In this document: piece by piece, positions 12,983 to 24,865 of the stretch
Position numbering within the stretch: the stretch's first letter is position 1
How the letters are laid out: each line of letters opens with the position of its first letter
From: Durusdinium trenchii
Taxonomy: Eukaryota > Sar > Dinophyceae > Suessiales > Symbiodiniaceae
Direction: 5' to 3'
NCBI GenBank assembly: GCA_963970005.1
Contig: CAXAMN010025717.1
Span: forward strand, 142,854-206,853
DNA: 64,000 bases
Notes under the pieces: model-generated
What the model saw: only the letters and a program-made list of their open reading frames with translations
Told to the model about the DNA's origin: nothing
The model's database searches: none
Translations under genes and position numbers: made by a program

Positions 12983-13750
12983 TCATCAGCGAACTGACAC
13001 GCTTTCAAGCCATTTGGATAACCAGAGGCAGCCTAATGTAGCTTAAGCTGGTTTGTCTCAGAACAGGAGCAGCTGGGCAATATGCTTGGTCTGCACAGGG
13101 TGTGTTAAATCATTGGGGGACTTGGGTCTGGCGCTGTACAAGTAGCTGAAGAATCATCTCCATAGTCCGGATGTTGGTTTAATCCGATCAGAGTGGAAAC
13201 GATGAGTTGGCGGGACTAGACCCCTTACTTGAGTATGTTCAGATGTTAGTGCACTGCACTGCCAAAGATTGTTTCTTAAACCGACCATGAGAGATGACAT
13301 ACGCAAAAATACGTAAATTTAATGTTTGTAGGATCCTGCAAGCGCCACGGGTCGTTCTTCATCATAATTCAGGCTGATTCAGATTGCAGGTCTTGTTTTA
13401 GTGGGAATGAACAGCATGCAGCATTCCCTATTAGGGCCGGCCTGCCCCTCAACTAGAGATGTTGTTCTGCTTTGAAGCCTCAACGTGTATAGTTTCACTA
13501 TGATGAAGACGTGTCCAAACAGTTTAAGCTCCTTCGCATCTTGATCTAACAACTCACACCGCACTCGAGGCGAATTGAAGCACTGGCAGTCACTGGCACC
13601 GAGAAAAAGGGCCAAGCAGCTGGGCGCATGGCATGTCGCGCCTGGATCGATTTCTGGGTCAATTCAATCCAAACGAGTTCTCTAAATGAGTCTGGCGTAT
13701 TCTGGCTTTATGGATCATTCTTTGCCCCAAACATGAGCGGGACTTTCCGC
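12983..13750 (+). repeat. Segmental duplication, right copy (upstream of the RCC1 pseudogene)
   Basis: Near-identical partner of 10285-11105, in the same orientation. Differences are scattered substitutions and a few small deletions. It places the broken RCC1 copy in the same context as the intact copy 2. Confidence 0.9.
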
Positions 13751-13928
13751 ACTTATGGGTCCTGCATGGCCCGCGTCTGTTTGGAAGTTGTACTCCTAAA
13801 AATGGAGGGGAAGGGGGGCGGGCACGAATGGTTTTGCAAGTCTGTCTCGACATCAGATTGATGTTGAAGACAAAGAATACGTTATTATAACATAATGGGG
13901 TATTATAACAAGATATGGTTATGGCTGA

Positions 13929-14955
13929 ATGGTTCAAGAAATGTTTGATGCACCTCTCCTTACGGTGCTCCAAAGTGATGGCAATGCTATTGCTTGCGGA
14001 AAAGATGATTCTGGACGATGCAGCATTCCACCCTTGGATACGACCATGTCTTACACCCAGGCTTCTGCAGGCAGGTTTTCATGCAGCACTTCTGAGGTTT
14101 GGATGATGAAATCTTCTACACCGGGTTTCTGCAGGAGGGCATCATACAGTGCTTCTCCGAAGTGATGGTATTGCTTTTGCTTGCGGTTGGAATGTTGTTC
14201 ATGGACAATGCAATATTCCTCCTTTGGGAAAGGGACTTTTCTACACCCAGGTCCGGTCTGCAGGATGGTGTCATCCAGTGCTTCTCAGAAGCGATGGCTG
14301 TGCTGCTGCTTGTGGAACTCTCATGGGCAATGCAGCATTTCACTGCTTGGATGAGGGATTCTTCTACGCTCAGATTTCTGCATTAGGAAGTGACGGCAGT
14401 GCCATTGCTTGCGGAACAGATGGCGGAGAATTGCGGAGAATGCAACGTTCCACCTGTAGAGGAGGGGATGTCCTACACCGTTTCTGCAGGATTCTTTCAT
14501 ACAGCTTTTCGACTAGCTTCTTGTTTCTAATAGCTTCTTGTTACTACTAGTAAGGCACCTGTTTCTGCAGGATTTCATACAGCGGTCCTCCAAAGTGATG
14601 GCACTGTTGCCGGCCCGAATATATTCCGACGCAACAGTCCATCTCTAAAGTCCTGGCGCGAGTTTCTATCGCGATTGCCAGCCATTACTATATGTCAGAT
14701 CATGTGCTGTTTGGCATGTACAATACGTTGCAGCTAAAAGTTGTCTTTGAAGATTAATCAGCATTGCTGACATGCTGGGAATTACGCTTGAGGGCGCATG
14801 AGTTTGACCTTGCCTCGGATGCTCTTAATCGCATTATTGCGCATGACTTCAAGGTAAGCCTCCAAAGCCTTAGTGGTTTTGGCTGATGGACAGTTGTTGT
14901 CCTCAATCTGCAGGGCAAATCCATTGGCCACCATTGCTGATGTGGTGAAGTGAAC
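13929..14955 (+). pseudogene. RCC1-like repeat gene, broken third copy
   Basis: Recognisable repeat units (LLRSDG, ACG, IPPL, SYTQ) occur in at least three frames: about 13929-14100, then 14149-14400, with a frame change inside the second block. The conserved C-terminal segment is recognisable at about 14740-14955 but contains stop codons. A CTAGTAG-type satellite interrupts the repeats at 14505-14559. The 3' flank after GTGAAGTGAACCTGG matches the flank of copy 1, whereas the 5' flank matches copy 2, so this copy has a mixed ancestry or retains an ancestral arrangement. Confidence 0.85.
14479..14582. repeat. Satellite insertion in the RCC1 pseudogene, flanked by direct repeats
   Basis: The sequence GTTTCTGCAGGATT...TCATACAGC occurs at 14479-14504 and again at 14560-14582. 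Between them is 55 bp carrying CTAGCTTCTTG and TTGTTACTACTAGTAAGG motifs, the same motif family seen at 15737-15850. The two RCC1 repeat starts are about 80 bp apart here instead of the usual 123 bp, so the flanks look like a duplicated target rather than two normal repeats. Confidence 0.65.
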
Positions 14956-15385
14956 CTGGCACTCGCATCTCACATGATCTCGGCAAGGTCGGCCAGGGAA
15001 TGGAGTCGTTAACACCGAGGAGCACCGGAGACGGGAGGCAGCCTGTGCTACTGTCAATGTTTGCCATGCTGCTGTGCTGCTTGGTTTTGGTTCAAAGTAG
15101 GTGGAAGAAACCCAGAATGTAGCCATTCGTTGTTGTGACATGACTCGCTTTTGCCCGTAGCCTGGTCCAAGGAAGCATCATGCTCATGGTTCAACCATGT
15201 TCAACCCGACGAGCGAAGCAGAACACATCCCACAGATCAAAGACTGCGGTACGGTGTGAAGATGGATTCAAAGGGTCTTGCCGGGTGCTTGGAAAGTCCT
15301 TACATGTTTGCTGATGGTCGGCAACGTCCTCCCCGATTCTTTTCTTGGTGCAAGGGGTCACACCCTGCTGTACACACTGGAAGAC

Positions 15386-15410
15386 CAACAACAACAACAA
15401 CAACAACAAC
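15386..15410 (+). repeat. (CAA)n microsatellite
   Basis: About eight CAA triplets in a row. If the surrounding frame is translated they would give eight glutamines, but there is no independent evidence that it is. Confidence 0.9.
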
Positions 15411-15736
15411 CAGAGCCATGTTTCTACCTGCTGGTAGATATATTGCCTAAGAGTCAATACTGTATTGAGGCTGCCCAAGTCGAAGCCAGCAGCAATGCCT
15501 TGAAAGTCCCTTATGCTCTCAGCAATGCTACCAGGAGCGGTTCCGCGCAAACGACGAGCTTCAGAAATTTATTGGAACTCTACCACTCCTCACCAGGAAA
15601 AATAACATCTTGAGTGTGGGGTCTTCAACTCAATCTTCATCTCCAGCTTGTCCCACTTCATCTCCGAGGCCCAGAGTTCCACTTCATCATCTTCATTCAT
15701 ACAGCTTCATACTAAGGGATACTAAGGGCATCTAAA

Positions 15737-15850
15737 AGCTACTAGTTACTAGTTTCAATCAGTAACAAGAAGCTAGTAGTAACAAGTGCCACGCTACTAG
15801 TAACAGGTGCCTTACTAGTAGTAACAAGAAGCTACTAGTTACTAGTTTCA
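15737..15850. repeat. CTAGTAG/TAACAAG satellite cluster
   Basis: Repeated permutations of GCTACTAGTTACTAG, AGTAACAAGAAGCTA and the inverse CTAGTAGTAAC cover about 115 bp. Related short clusters occur at 14505-14559, 24836-24865, 26561-26602, 26890-26955, 45816-45910, 50635-50662 and 55018-55078, making this a dispersed family rather than one local microsatellite. Confidence 0.75.
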
Positions 15851-16747
15851 ATCCACCTCCCAAAAGAACCATCGATCTCTCGACATCGATCCCGGGACAA
15901 TCTGTCTTTTCACAGGTGGTGCCGTGACCACGCACCATCCGCAGCGGAACCCGGTTCCACGGTGGAGCCCGGTTCCGACACGGTGGGCCAATGGCTCCAG
16001 GCGTGTGGTGACGGGGCTGAGGCATCTGAATCCAAATTGTCATGCCTGAGCACGGCAATCCATACAAGTTGTGGGAATTGCTGCAAGAGCCCAGGTTCTT
16101 GTCAGCCGTACACTTCATGCTGTAAAAGAGATCTTTCGCGTGTGACTGTGTGACTGCATATTTGGCAAATTTTGCCAACATGTGTTGTGTGTAGGGGGTA
16201 GCAGGTAGCTAATATGAAAGAGCGACCCAGCGTTCCTTTTGAGGAGGTCCTTCAATGTTGCCTAGTAGCCTAGCACGGAGAGACTGAGAGAGACTTCAAT
16301 GTCAGTGGGGTGAAGGGGTGTGATCAGAAAGGACGGGATCAATAGATACCAACCACGACAGATTCGCATCCCAAAAGCAGTTCGAAAGGATTCCTAACCC
16401 CTTAGCTAGAAACGTCATTGACCAGTTTCTTCTTGTCCATCTTCTCCATAGAATCAGTTGCCTCAGGTCGCTTCCTCCATAGAAACAGTTCTCTCTTCCA
16501 AATGCTTCGAGTCCCGCCGCGCGGAGCTCCGCTCTCCGCTCTGCCGTGCCGAACGCCAATCGGGTCGTTCGAAGCGGCGCAGGTCGGGTCGCGTAGGTCC
16601 GAAGATCGGTGTGGCGGCATCGCTGGGAGGTGCGAAGATGGGACGTGGGCTCCGTGGGGATGGGGAGGGGGCGGGGCGGACCTACGTCGAAATGGTGTAT
16701 AGGTGTTGAAGAAAAAGCACCGCATAAAGAGCTATGTCCATCCAAAT

Positions 16748-16776
16748 GGTGGGTTGTTTATCAAGAGTTTACATTA
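16748..16776 (+). repeat. Solo end of a hairpin element
   Basis: TTTATCAAGAGTTTACATTA matches, with two differences, the terminal repeat of the hairpin element at 59036-59121 (ATTAATCAAGAGTCTACATTA minus one end base). No partner repeat is visible nearby, so this looks like a relic. Confidence 0.5.
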
Positions 16777-17358
16777 GGTAGATTACACTAGATTACCAAG
16801 GAAAGAGTAGGTGGGAATTAGAGTCAAGGGTTTTGCTGATGTGCTAACCAGTTTGCCGACATATCAGCCGTACCAGCCATACCCAAACAGTTCATTCCTG
16901 GTCAACTGCTTGAAAAGGATAATATAAGCTGTGCTGTTTTAGAGCATGATTGAGTTGAGAGCCCTTCTATGGATGTTTCCGGTGTTTCCTTGGGTATAGA
17001 GAGCACTGCTTCATGTGGCTAGTTTTTTTGGATTCCACCACCAGAATCCGATTTCCATGCTATTTTAGGGATCCCGTGTCTACTCATGTCTACTCTTGAG
17101 GGGTGATTTAAAAGCTCCCAGCGGCATTCTTTCAAGAATCAGATCGTATGACCAGATCAAGGGAGGGATGTGTGCCATGCCCATTAGAATGCCATGTCAA
17201 AACACTGGTAGAATACCTTGGACACTGATGAGTCCCTGATGAGTTTGTGGATGTTTGTGGTGAACATTGGCTATCTTTGATCTCCAAAAGCTCCACTAGA
17301 CTTCTTAGACCCCCGTTGTTCTCTGGTGACTCGGGTTCTGCGTGTGTCTGATCCGCAG

Positions 17359-17444
17359 GCGCCTGCGCAACCGCACGCGCCGCTCGTCGGAGAGTCGCCC
17401 GGGCGGCAGCGGCAGGCGCGAGGGAGGGAGAAGTGGCGAAGCAG
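17359..17444 (+). CDS. Candidate internal exon, GC-rich
   Basis: An 86-bp GC-rich block lies between a good acceptor (pyrimidine-rich, then GATCCGCAG) and a canonical donor (GCAG|GTGAGT). All three plus-strand frames are open across it, so the protein cannot be stated; the possible products are arginine- or alanine-rich. It begins a run of plus-strand candidate exons reaching about 30 kb and may belong to one long gene. Confidence 0.45.
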
Positions 17445-20400
17445 GTGAGTTGCCTGGTTTTTGCTCACGAGGAAGGATGTGTTATTTTTCCTGATGGGTG
17501 ATTGGATGAAACAATCCCTTCTGGCGAACAGATGGTTTCGAAATCCAAGTTTGGACGAAAAGACCTCCCACGGAGCTCTATTGGAAGAACGATGTGGGAT
17601 CAGGGCTGCCACACATTGGCCTCCCCCCTCTTGGCCAGACTTGACTTGGCTGTGTGAGAACAAGACATTGTAAGAACGACTTCCAGAGGTTGTAAGAATA
17701 TGTACTGTGAAGACCATTTTCCTCAAGAAACAGGTGGTGTTCCATTTCCATGTTAGTGAGTCGGAGTGCACAACCTTTTGGGTCATTTTGGGTCAGTTCA
17801 AAGAGAGCCTTTGGGAAGCGTAGTGTTCCAATGGCTGACCCACGGAGTGGTACTGTTTTGTCAAGCGTTGTTTCACCAGTTTGATGATTTTACTTGTTCA
17901 ATCCTTTTCATTTCTCTCACAAAGATGCAACCTGGTACAAATACTGCAAGATGTTTTCCCCAGCCAACCAAATATTAATGTCAAGAAGCTGGTTCCTGCC
18001 CTCAAATGTTCACAAAAGGCTAGTATAACAGTATATCACTGTTTGATGTGTTCAGGGTCACGAGCGTTATTCTTGTTGGATGCACTCGTTTGAGTAGGAA
18101 TACTCGTTTGATACCAATTGAAAATGGGAAGCCAAAACAAAGGTGAAGAAAGACATGCTCCTTCCTAGAGACTATATAACTGGTTGATCCCCATGTCAGT
18201 TCATCTTTGGGTTGTTGTGTTTTGATGTGTCTTTTGGAACCTCCTCGTTGGATTAGCTCTTGATACCTCCCTTGGGAGCTGGTGAACCTCAGGCGGTCAC
18301 CTCAGGCTCCTGGCACCGAATCGGACCCGGGGTCCCACGGAACCCAGCGCGTTCGGGATCGGGAGGCAGCGAGTTCGTGATCGAGGGCCGTGGGAACGTG
18401 GTGGTTTTGGCCAAGGAGGAGGATGTCTTGGCGGAGGTGGCGGTTTCTGGGATTGATCGATCGCATCGGCTGCATTGGGATCTGCATGCGATTCATGATC
18501 AGCCCTTGGGACCGACGCAAAGCGACGCAAAGCGAGGATCTTCGACGGATCTAGCAGCTCTTAGTACTCTAGGAGTCTGGGTGCAAGCAAGGGGACTTTG
18601 CTTCAAAACTGCCTGGCCAATTCCAGAACAATCACCCAAGCATCACCAAATCATGTTTAGAGTTTAGACACACTGCCAACATGAAGCTTTTTGTGGACAT
18701 GGATGGAAGATACATGAAAGATGATGGAAGGCTTCCAGCGCAGCCCCCCCCCTTTGTGGGACAGGATGAATAAATATAGGTATAGATCTCACAGGCGTTC
18801 CAACCTCACTGGAAGCTTTGGGAAAGACAGATCGGGGGGCCCCGAACCCAAAACAGACACCCGAATGCTTTGGAGGGAACAGCGAACAGCTTTGAGCATC
18901 GCTGGGAGCTTGGCTTTTTGCAAAAAAGGGGCTTAATGTTGTGGGACTTTCACCACATGGCACGGTTAGAAAGTGTGGAAGTTACGGTCAGAAAGTCAGC
19001 AAAATAGAACGGCTCGTTGTTGCCCTTGTCACGAGCTTCATATACACACGTACCGTCACGTACCTACTTGTTGTCGGGAATCCATAACGCCCAAAAGAGC
19101 TGAGGACGCAGTGGGTCGTTTGATCAAAGAGCCGGATCATGTGGTTGGAGGTTGGTTGAACTTGTTGGTTGTTTCTTGGAGTATGCTGGGGTGTTGTTTC
19201 GCTTTGAGGTAGATGAAAAAAGCATTAAAATAACAACACTCAGACAAGGAAGGGAAGGTTGCCCCACTCACTTGGAACAGAACTTTGCAACAGAACCAGT
19301 GCCGTCGCCGTGGCCTGAGGCTGAAGTGGCCTCCTGTGCTAGTGCCGTGGCTGGCAGATCGAAGATCGGAGGCTTCCAATTGCTGTAATTTGGCCTCCAG
19401 TGCTGGGAGCGATGGTGTCCTACCGGTAGGAACTGCTGTCATCGGCGTCTTCGCGGTAGGAACTGCCTGACGTTTGGAATTGGGATTCGTCATGATTCGT
19501 TTGAAGGGTCTGGAGTTGGAGGTCGTAGCTTGCACGTTCAGATCAGCTGCCTATGTTGGTCATGTTCACACGGTAGATGCTCAAGGGGTCAAAAGCTTGG
19601 TCGACACGTTGAGGACACTAGAAGTTACTGCACATGCTGGTGCTGTTGTTTGAAGACCTTCCTGGGCAACTCATCAACCCCGTGCAAGTGCATGTTCCTG
19701 TACATTCCAGTGGTTTTGAGAGCCCATCTTGATCTGCAGGAGGGTAATCAACCCTTCCAAATAGCCCATTTCCTTGGCGCAACAACTTCTCTGCATCCTC
19801 CGCAGCTGCTTCACGAGTTGCACCTTTTGTTCAATTCAAGTCAGTACAGCAAGAACTACAAATAACAAATATTGCTCTTCGATCTTCAACGCTGAATTGA
19901 ATGTGACAGATCCTGGAGGCAAACCCATGACAAAGATTCCGATCCACTTGGGCTGGCGGCTGGGGGAAGAAGATTGGAACCCCGAAAAAGCTGCAGATCT
20001 GCATCCATCCGAGTCAATCCGAGTTAGAGGGGTTGGCTTCTTGGTAACCGTACTGCTGCTCGTGAGCTCACGTGGCCTTCTACGCGTGCGCTGGGTACTG
20101 CCATGGGTGGTTGCTTGAGCGGTTGGTGTGACGTCGGGGCACCTGCTGCGGTCTGACGTCGAGCCAAGGACGGCGGCCGATCGACGATCCTCAAGTCTGG
20201 GGTGTGTTTCACCAGCGAAAAAAAACCATGATTGGAGGCTCCGAAAGAACGCGTGAGAAAGACATGTTGGATCAAGATTCTGTTCAGAGAAGTGATGGTG
20301 GCTTGATGTTTGAAATGCATTGCATGTTATTGGCTTCCAGATGACTTCATGGTCATCCATCCATCATCATCATCATCAGCAGCAGCGGCGGCGGCGGCGG

Positions 20401-20656
20401 CAGCGGCAGCGGCAGCAGCATTAGCATCATACGGACGACTCAAATGTCAAACGGACACTCAAGCAAGAACGTGTGTAAAGACATACGTGACTATTGGATA
20501 TTGAATATGTAGCATGCATGTATCATGTATCACAATATCGCATATGTCCTGTTAGCTGTTCACGGCAAAAACGATGTCAAGAACACAGCATAGCTCTTGT
20601 CAGGACCATCACTTCTCACTTAAATACCTCTCAATTCACTTCTCTCCGCACGGCAG
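17445..20656. other. Intron-like stretch with one ambiguous GC-rich patch
   Basis: Mostly sequence without coding signal. The patch at about 18280-18480 is open in more than one plus-strand frame: one reads as a glycine-rich segment (GGFGQGGG...GGGGGFW), another as an acidic segment (VVVLAKEEDVLAEV). Either could be an exon; I could not decide. A short direct repeat CGGTAGGAACTGC occurs twice near 19422 and 19453. Confidence 0.4.
20353..20421 (+). repeat. Trinucleotide repeat tract (CAT, CAG, CGG, CAG)
   Basis: Consecutive runs of CAT/ATC, CAG, CGG and CAG/CGG triplets give about 70 bp of triplet repeat. One frame would encode polyalanine. No flanking coding signal supports translation. Confidence 0.85.
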
Positions 20657-20778
20657 GAGCTACTCCGGGACCCCACCGCGGTGCGCGGGAAGGACCTGGA
20701 GCTGAGCTTCGAGGTGGCGGAGGTGACCATGATCCGCGATGAGGCGAATGAGCAAAGACCACCCGCACTGGGCTCCAG
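20657..20778 (+). CDS. Candidate internal exon
   Basis: A 122-bp block with an acceptor after a pyrimidine-rich tract (TCTCTCCGCACGGCAG|GAG) and a donor GGCTCCAG|GTAGAG. One frame reads as 40 residues of ordinary protein composition, beginning ELLRDPTAVRGKDLELSFEV and continuing with an acidic stretch. No domain is recognised. Orientation agrees with the neighbouring candidates. Confidence 0.5.
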
Positions 20779-22169
20779 GTAGAGATGATTCACATGGCCT
20801 TCAAGGCTCCAAGAACTGCGCATGCCGCATACCAGCTTCCAGTGGATGCACTTGCTCCAACATGGGAGTGTGATGAAGGGAACATGCCTAGTGAGATCAG
20901 CGCAAGGAAGGTGGTCTGTGAGGACGGTCGTTGGGAGCATATAAAAGAAGTCTTCCTCCGATGTCAAATAAGAGAAGCCTCCGAGGGGGGAAGGTGGAAA
21001 GGCGAACTCTTTCGAAGGAGCATGGTCAGGCCAAGCCCACGGCCAGGGACCTTCGCAAGATTGATCCTTTGCAAAAGATCAATGGTCAGATGGCAATAAG
21101 AGGTAACAAGAGTCTTCGAGGCGTTTGATGTGAAGAAGAAGTTCACGGTGGAAGTAGGTGATTGGCAGACGTATGACGCTGAGAAGAGAGGATCTTCACA
21201 GCTGAAAAGGTGTTTGGCTGATCCATCTACTATGAAGGCACCACCAGTGTGGCGTCCCAGCTGGGCTGTCGGAGCTTCTTGTTGTCCCCATGATCGATTT
21301 TCATTGATGGCTTGAGTGGGAGAATCTCACCGTGGCCATCTTCTCACGGTGGCCATCGGGGCTTCTGTTTGACCCGGCCAAGGATCTCTTGGGCCGGGAA
21401 AGTGTGGCTGCCGCGCTCAAAAAACGACGAGACAGGGTTTGTGTAAGCTATAGGAAGCTCCTCCGGATCTCTTAGGAATCAACCTAAGACAAGGTATCCT
21501 AAGATTCAGATGACAAAACCCATTCTTACTCCATCGCATTCCCTACTTGGATCGCCACCGGTGGCAGCACACAGGCCGTCCTCATCCCACGTCTATCCCA
21601 CTTCCACCAAGCTCGATCCACGATGTGGCCTGCATGACACCTCCGTGAGGTGCTGCCATTGAAGAGAAGGGCGCCTTCTCTCTTTGTGTGCCGGGTGGCT
21701 TTGGGAAAGCCGATGGCCAGGACCCGAAATGAAAATGATCCGCAAACATGGAAGCTGCCTAGGCGGTTCCAGGAAGAGAGGTTTGGGATAGATTTAATAT
21801 AGTGGTGCTCTATCTGAATTATTTGTTCTTTTACTGGTATGTTATTGTGGTTTTGTGTTTCTCCTTTGTGGACAGGTTGAGTGGATATGATTTTTGAGTC
21901 ATACTGACTGTCATACTGCCAATATCTGCCAATTGTTGATGTCCTTTCAGATTTTGTGTGTTTCTTTGCTCATTTCAACTTCTGATGCCATGGCTTAGTC
22001 ATGATAGTCATGTTTGGTCCTCTACTTTCTTGGGAGTGAACCTATCAGACAATACTGTACATGAGCATACCTTTTCGTTGGTACTTGTTTGCTTCAAATG
22101 ACCCATCAGACAATCAACCTTTTTAACTCTCCCCACACACATACACACGAAGAGGGCAGATGCATGCAG
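20779..22169. other. Intron-like stretch, nothing recognised
   Basis: No supportable gene, repeat or regulatory element. Short open frames are of the size expected by chance. Confidence 0.5.
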
Positions 22170-22346
22170 ATGCTCACGCTCCCGGCCCTGGCCGTAAGCC
22201 CTTTCTGCTCGACTCCCATCGGTCCCAGGAGCCGGTGAGCGCACGCTTGGTGGGGCAGTCCTTGCAGATGCTCGTGGGCGAGGACGTGGACTTCTCGAAG
22301 TGGCACGTCTTCTTCACCGGAGAGCGGTTGGATGGTCAGGACTTGG
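22170..22346 (+). CDS. Candidate internal exon
   Basis: A 177-bp block with acceptor GCATGCAG|ATG and donor GACTTGG|GTGAAA. The open frame starts and ends within codons and reads as a plausible globular segment that includes SLQMLVGEDVDFSKWHVFF followed by TGERLDGQDLG. I do not recognise the family. Confidence 0.45.
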
Positions 22347-24693
22347 GTGAAACGGTGGGGAGGGGGACTGGTTGCGTGGTGGGTTGAGCGGTGTTCTTTT
22401 TGTTACTGTCTTTTCGCTGGATCGGAGGTGGGGGTGGTTGGGGCGGCCGTGGGTCTTGGTGGAAAGCAGAGAAGAGTGAGATTCGAGAGGCCAAAACGGA
22501 GCGGCAGGAGTGCACCTCCAGATGTTGAATTGGAGAGAATGCCAGTTGGTCAAAGCTCTGCAGAAGATCAGAAGATCAACCGCTTTTTCTTCCTACCGCT
22601 GCGGAGAGTAGACCACAACTTCTAGCAGTTGGGGGGATGCTCTCTTGCATGTCGGACATGTTGGGTCAGTTGGTTTGCAGATTGTTTCTTGAATTTCAAG
22701 AATTCAAGAAAGGGCTGAGAGTTTGACGTGGGTGAGCACACCCTAGCCAGTAAAATATCAGGCTGTCCCATACATAGGAATTCAGGGCGATGGCTCTTAC
22801 ACAGTGCCGTTGACCATGAGTGGTCAATAGTCACCCTTCTCGACACCAGCAATAGATAATATACTGTATAAAATCTTCGCCCCCCGTCCATCGCTGCATG
22901 TTTTGCCGAACTCGTGGTCAGAGTTCCCCGATGAGAGCGATGGCCGAGGAGTCCTTCCTTTTGGCCAAAGAGCTTTGGATCGACGCCTGTGGGATCCCTG
23001 CTGATCAGGCCAGCGGTCCTTCTGCTGAGGTGAGAGGACGTCATCTGCAGAAATTCTGCAACGAAGAACCGTGTTGCCCGTCCGTGTGACAGTGCAGAGA
23101 TGCGAAGCTTCGCAGGGAGTTCACTGAAGTGAATGGAACAAAAAACGGCTCCCAAAAACACCTAGATCACCTCGCCAGCTGGTGAATGGAGAGGGGAAGA
23201 TCGAAGATCCTCAAAGCTGTTTTTGGGTGCATGGCTCGCTGTGTGAGGAGCAGACTGACACCCAGTGGGTCACTTGATCTCCTCAGTTTTGATGGTCACG
23301 TTGACAGGCCTGTTTGACAGGTCCGGATGGGACTCCACAAAGGCCACAGGACTGCAGACTTCATATAGTTGATAGAAGCACCAACGGGTCATTGAGCAGT
23401 GCTTTGCAGACTTTGGTCACATACTTCGCACCCACCAGCATGAACGAAGGAAGATTGATGACTCTGAGTTGGCCGGAAAAATGCTCGATGCATTCCATCC
23501 TTTTTCCGCCTTGAGGTATTCCTTGTTCGTCCTCCCGCACTGAGAACCCAACCCAAAACCCACGTTTGCCACGCCGAAAACTCGATTGGCAGGTTCACCC
23601 AGTGCCTCAGATCCCTTCGGCCGAGGGCGCTGCGGCGCAGTACACGGTGGCACCCGTGGGGACTGGGAGACGTGGGGCCATGAGACGTGGGGGCGTCCTG
23701 TTGAACATGGACTGGACAAACGAAGAGGGATCGCCCACAGCTCAGATTGTTCTGGCTCGGGGTGGAGACGCCTCCATCCTTTGCATGTGAAGAGGGATCG
23801 GAAGATTTGAGATGAGGACGTCCTGTAGAAGCGGTGTGTTGTCATGTTTTGCTGGTCCGTGTTTTTTTGAAGGCAACCACTGAAGAGTACATGTGCTTCA
23901 GACACCGTTCCGTGTGGTTCAGCTGAACGCCTAAGCGTGGTATGATCACATGATGCGGTTCGAGAGACACTCAGACCCGGTGCAGGCGGAGATTTGTATG
24001 CAGCAGGGGCGCTCAGATTCTTCAAGATAAAGGACATGAAAGGACAACCGTTTCAGTTTCATGGGCAAACCTGCTAGATTGTTGGCACAAATCTGGTTGG
24101 TTGATTGATGATTGAAGGCAGAAGGAGAGACAATTCCCCCTGGCTCCGAGGCTCCACGAATAGACATGTGACATGTTGTATTGAGAGACGAGGGTTGGGG
24201 ACGAGATACAGTGGGCCATCAGAGGTTCAATGGCACCCCAAGTTTTGGTGGTTTATATGGAGCCCGCTGCAGAGGAAATTAGATGAATGTCTCCCCACCG
24301 CTTCAGTGTCTACGAAGCGACGCGTGCTCCCCTGCGCGCTGAGGGAGGAGACGGTCTTGGTGGACAGCGAGGAGGCCATTGAAGTGTGAGATGGAACAAA
24401 CAAACATGGCAACCAAGTCACGAACTCAAAAACGAAGCTGCCACCTGCCACAGAGGGTGTTTTTAATCTTTCAAGTCATATAAGTCATGGAGTCATGCAT
24501 CTCTATATATATATATAATTGGGGTCTAGAGTCTAGATGGGTCTAGTTTTGTAATGTGTTTTTGCTCGCTGATGGTGGCACCTGGAAGGGTCAGCCTTTC
24601 GGTGCAGGAAAATCCCGTGCAGGAAAACTCAGCACCGCCACCGCGACCCACTCCCAACCAGCGCCCGGCTGCCCCGTGCTCTCCGGTGTCCAG
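22347..24693. other. Intron-like stretch, nothing recognised
   Basis: Short frames only. A 179-codon minus-strand frame at 22622-23161 and a 206-codon one at 23417-24037 have irregular composition, no domains and no splice context, and I treat them as chance. Confidence 0.4.
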
Positions 24694-24802
24694 GGCTTGC
24701 CGGCGTTGGACCTGTTGCTCCTGCATGTGGGCCCCGACGGCACTGTGGGACGTTTGAAGCCCAACTCGCCTGGGAGCTCGCCCCGGTGGGACCTGGCGAC
24801 AG
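24694..24802 (+). CDS. Candidate internal exon
   Basis: A 109-bp block with acceptor CTCCGGTGTCCAG|GGC and donor GGCGACAG|GTTGGG. The frame reads as 36 residues containing GLPALDLLLLHVGPDGTVGR. Same orientation as its neighbours; no family recognised. The donor sequence is partly repeated 11 bp further on. Confidence 0.4.
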
Positions 24803-24835
24803 GTTGGGGGCGACAGGTTGGTGGTTGTTGCCCTT

Positions 24836-24865
24836 TGTTACTAGTAGCTTCTTAGTTACTAGTCG
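24836..24865. repeat. CTAGTAG-family satellite, short copy
   Basis: GTTACTAGTAGCTTCTTAG followed by TTACTAGTCG matches the cluster at 15737-15850. It lies in the presumed intron just after the candidate exon ending at 24802. Confidence 0.65.

Larger units (their letters stand above)
15000..17358. other. Non-coding stretch with satellites
   Basis: Apart from the listed repeats I see no convincing gene. A 111-codon frame at 15278-15613 includes a glutamine run encoded by the CAA repeat but has no recognisable domain. A GC-rich patch at 16500-16690 may be an exon; frames are open on both strands and I could not choose one. Confidence 0.45.
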
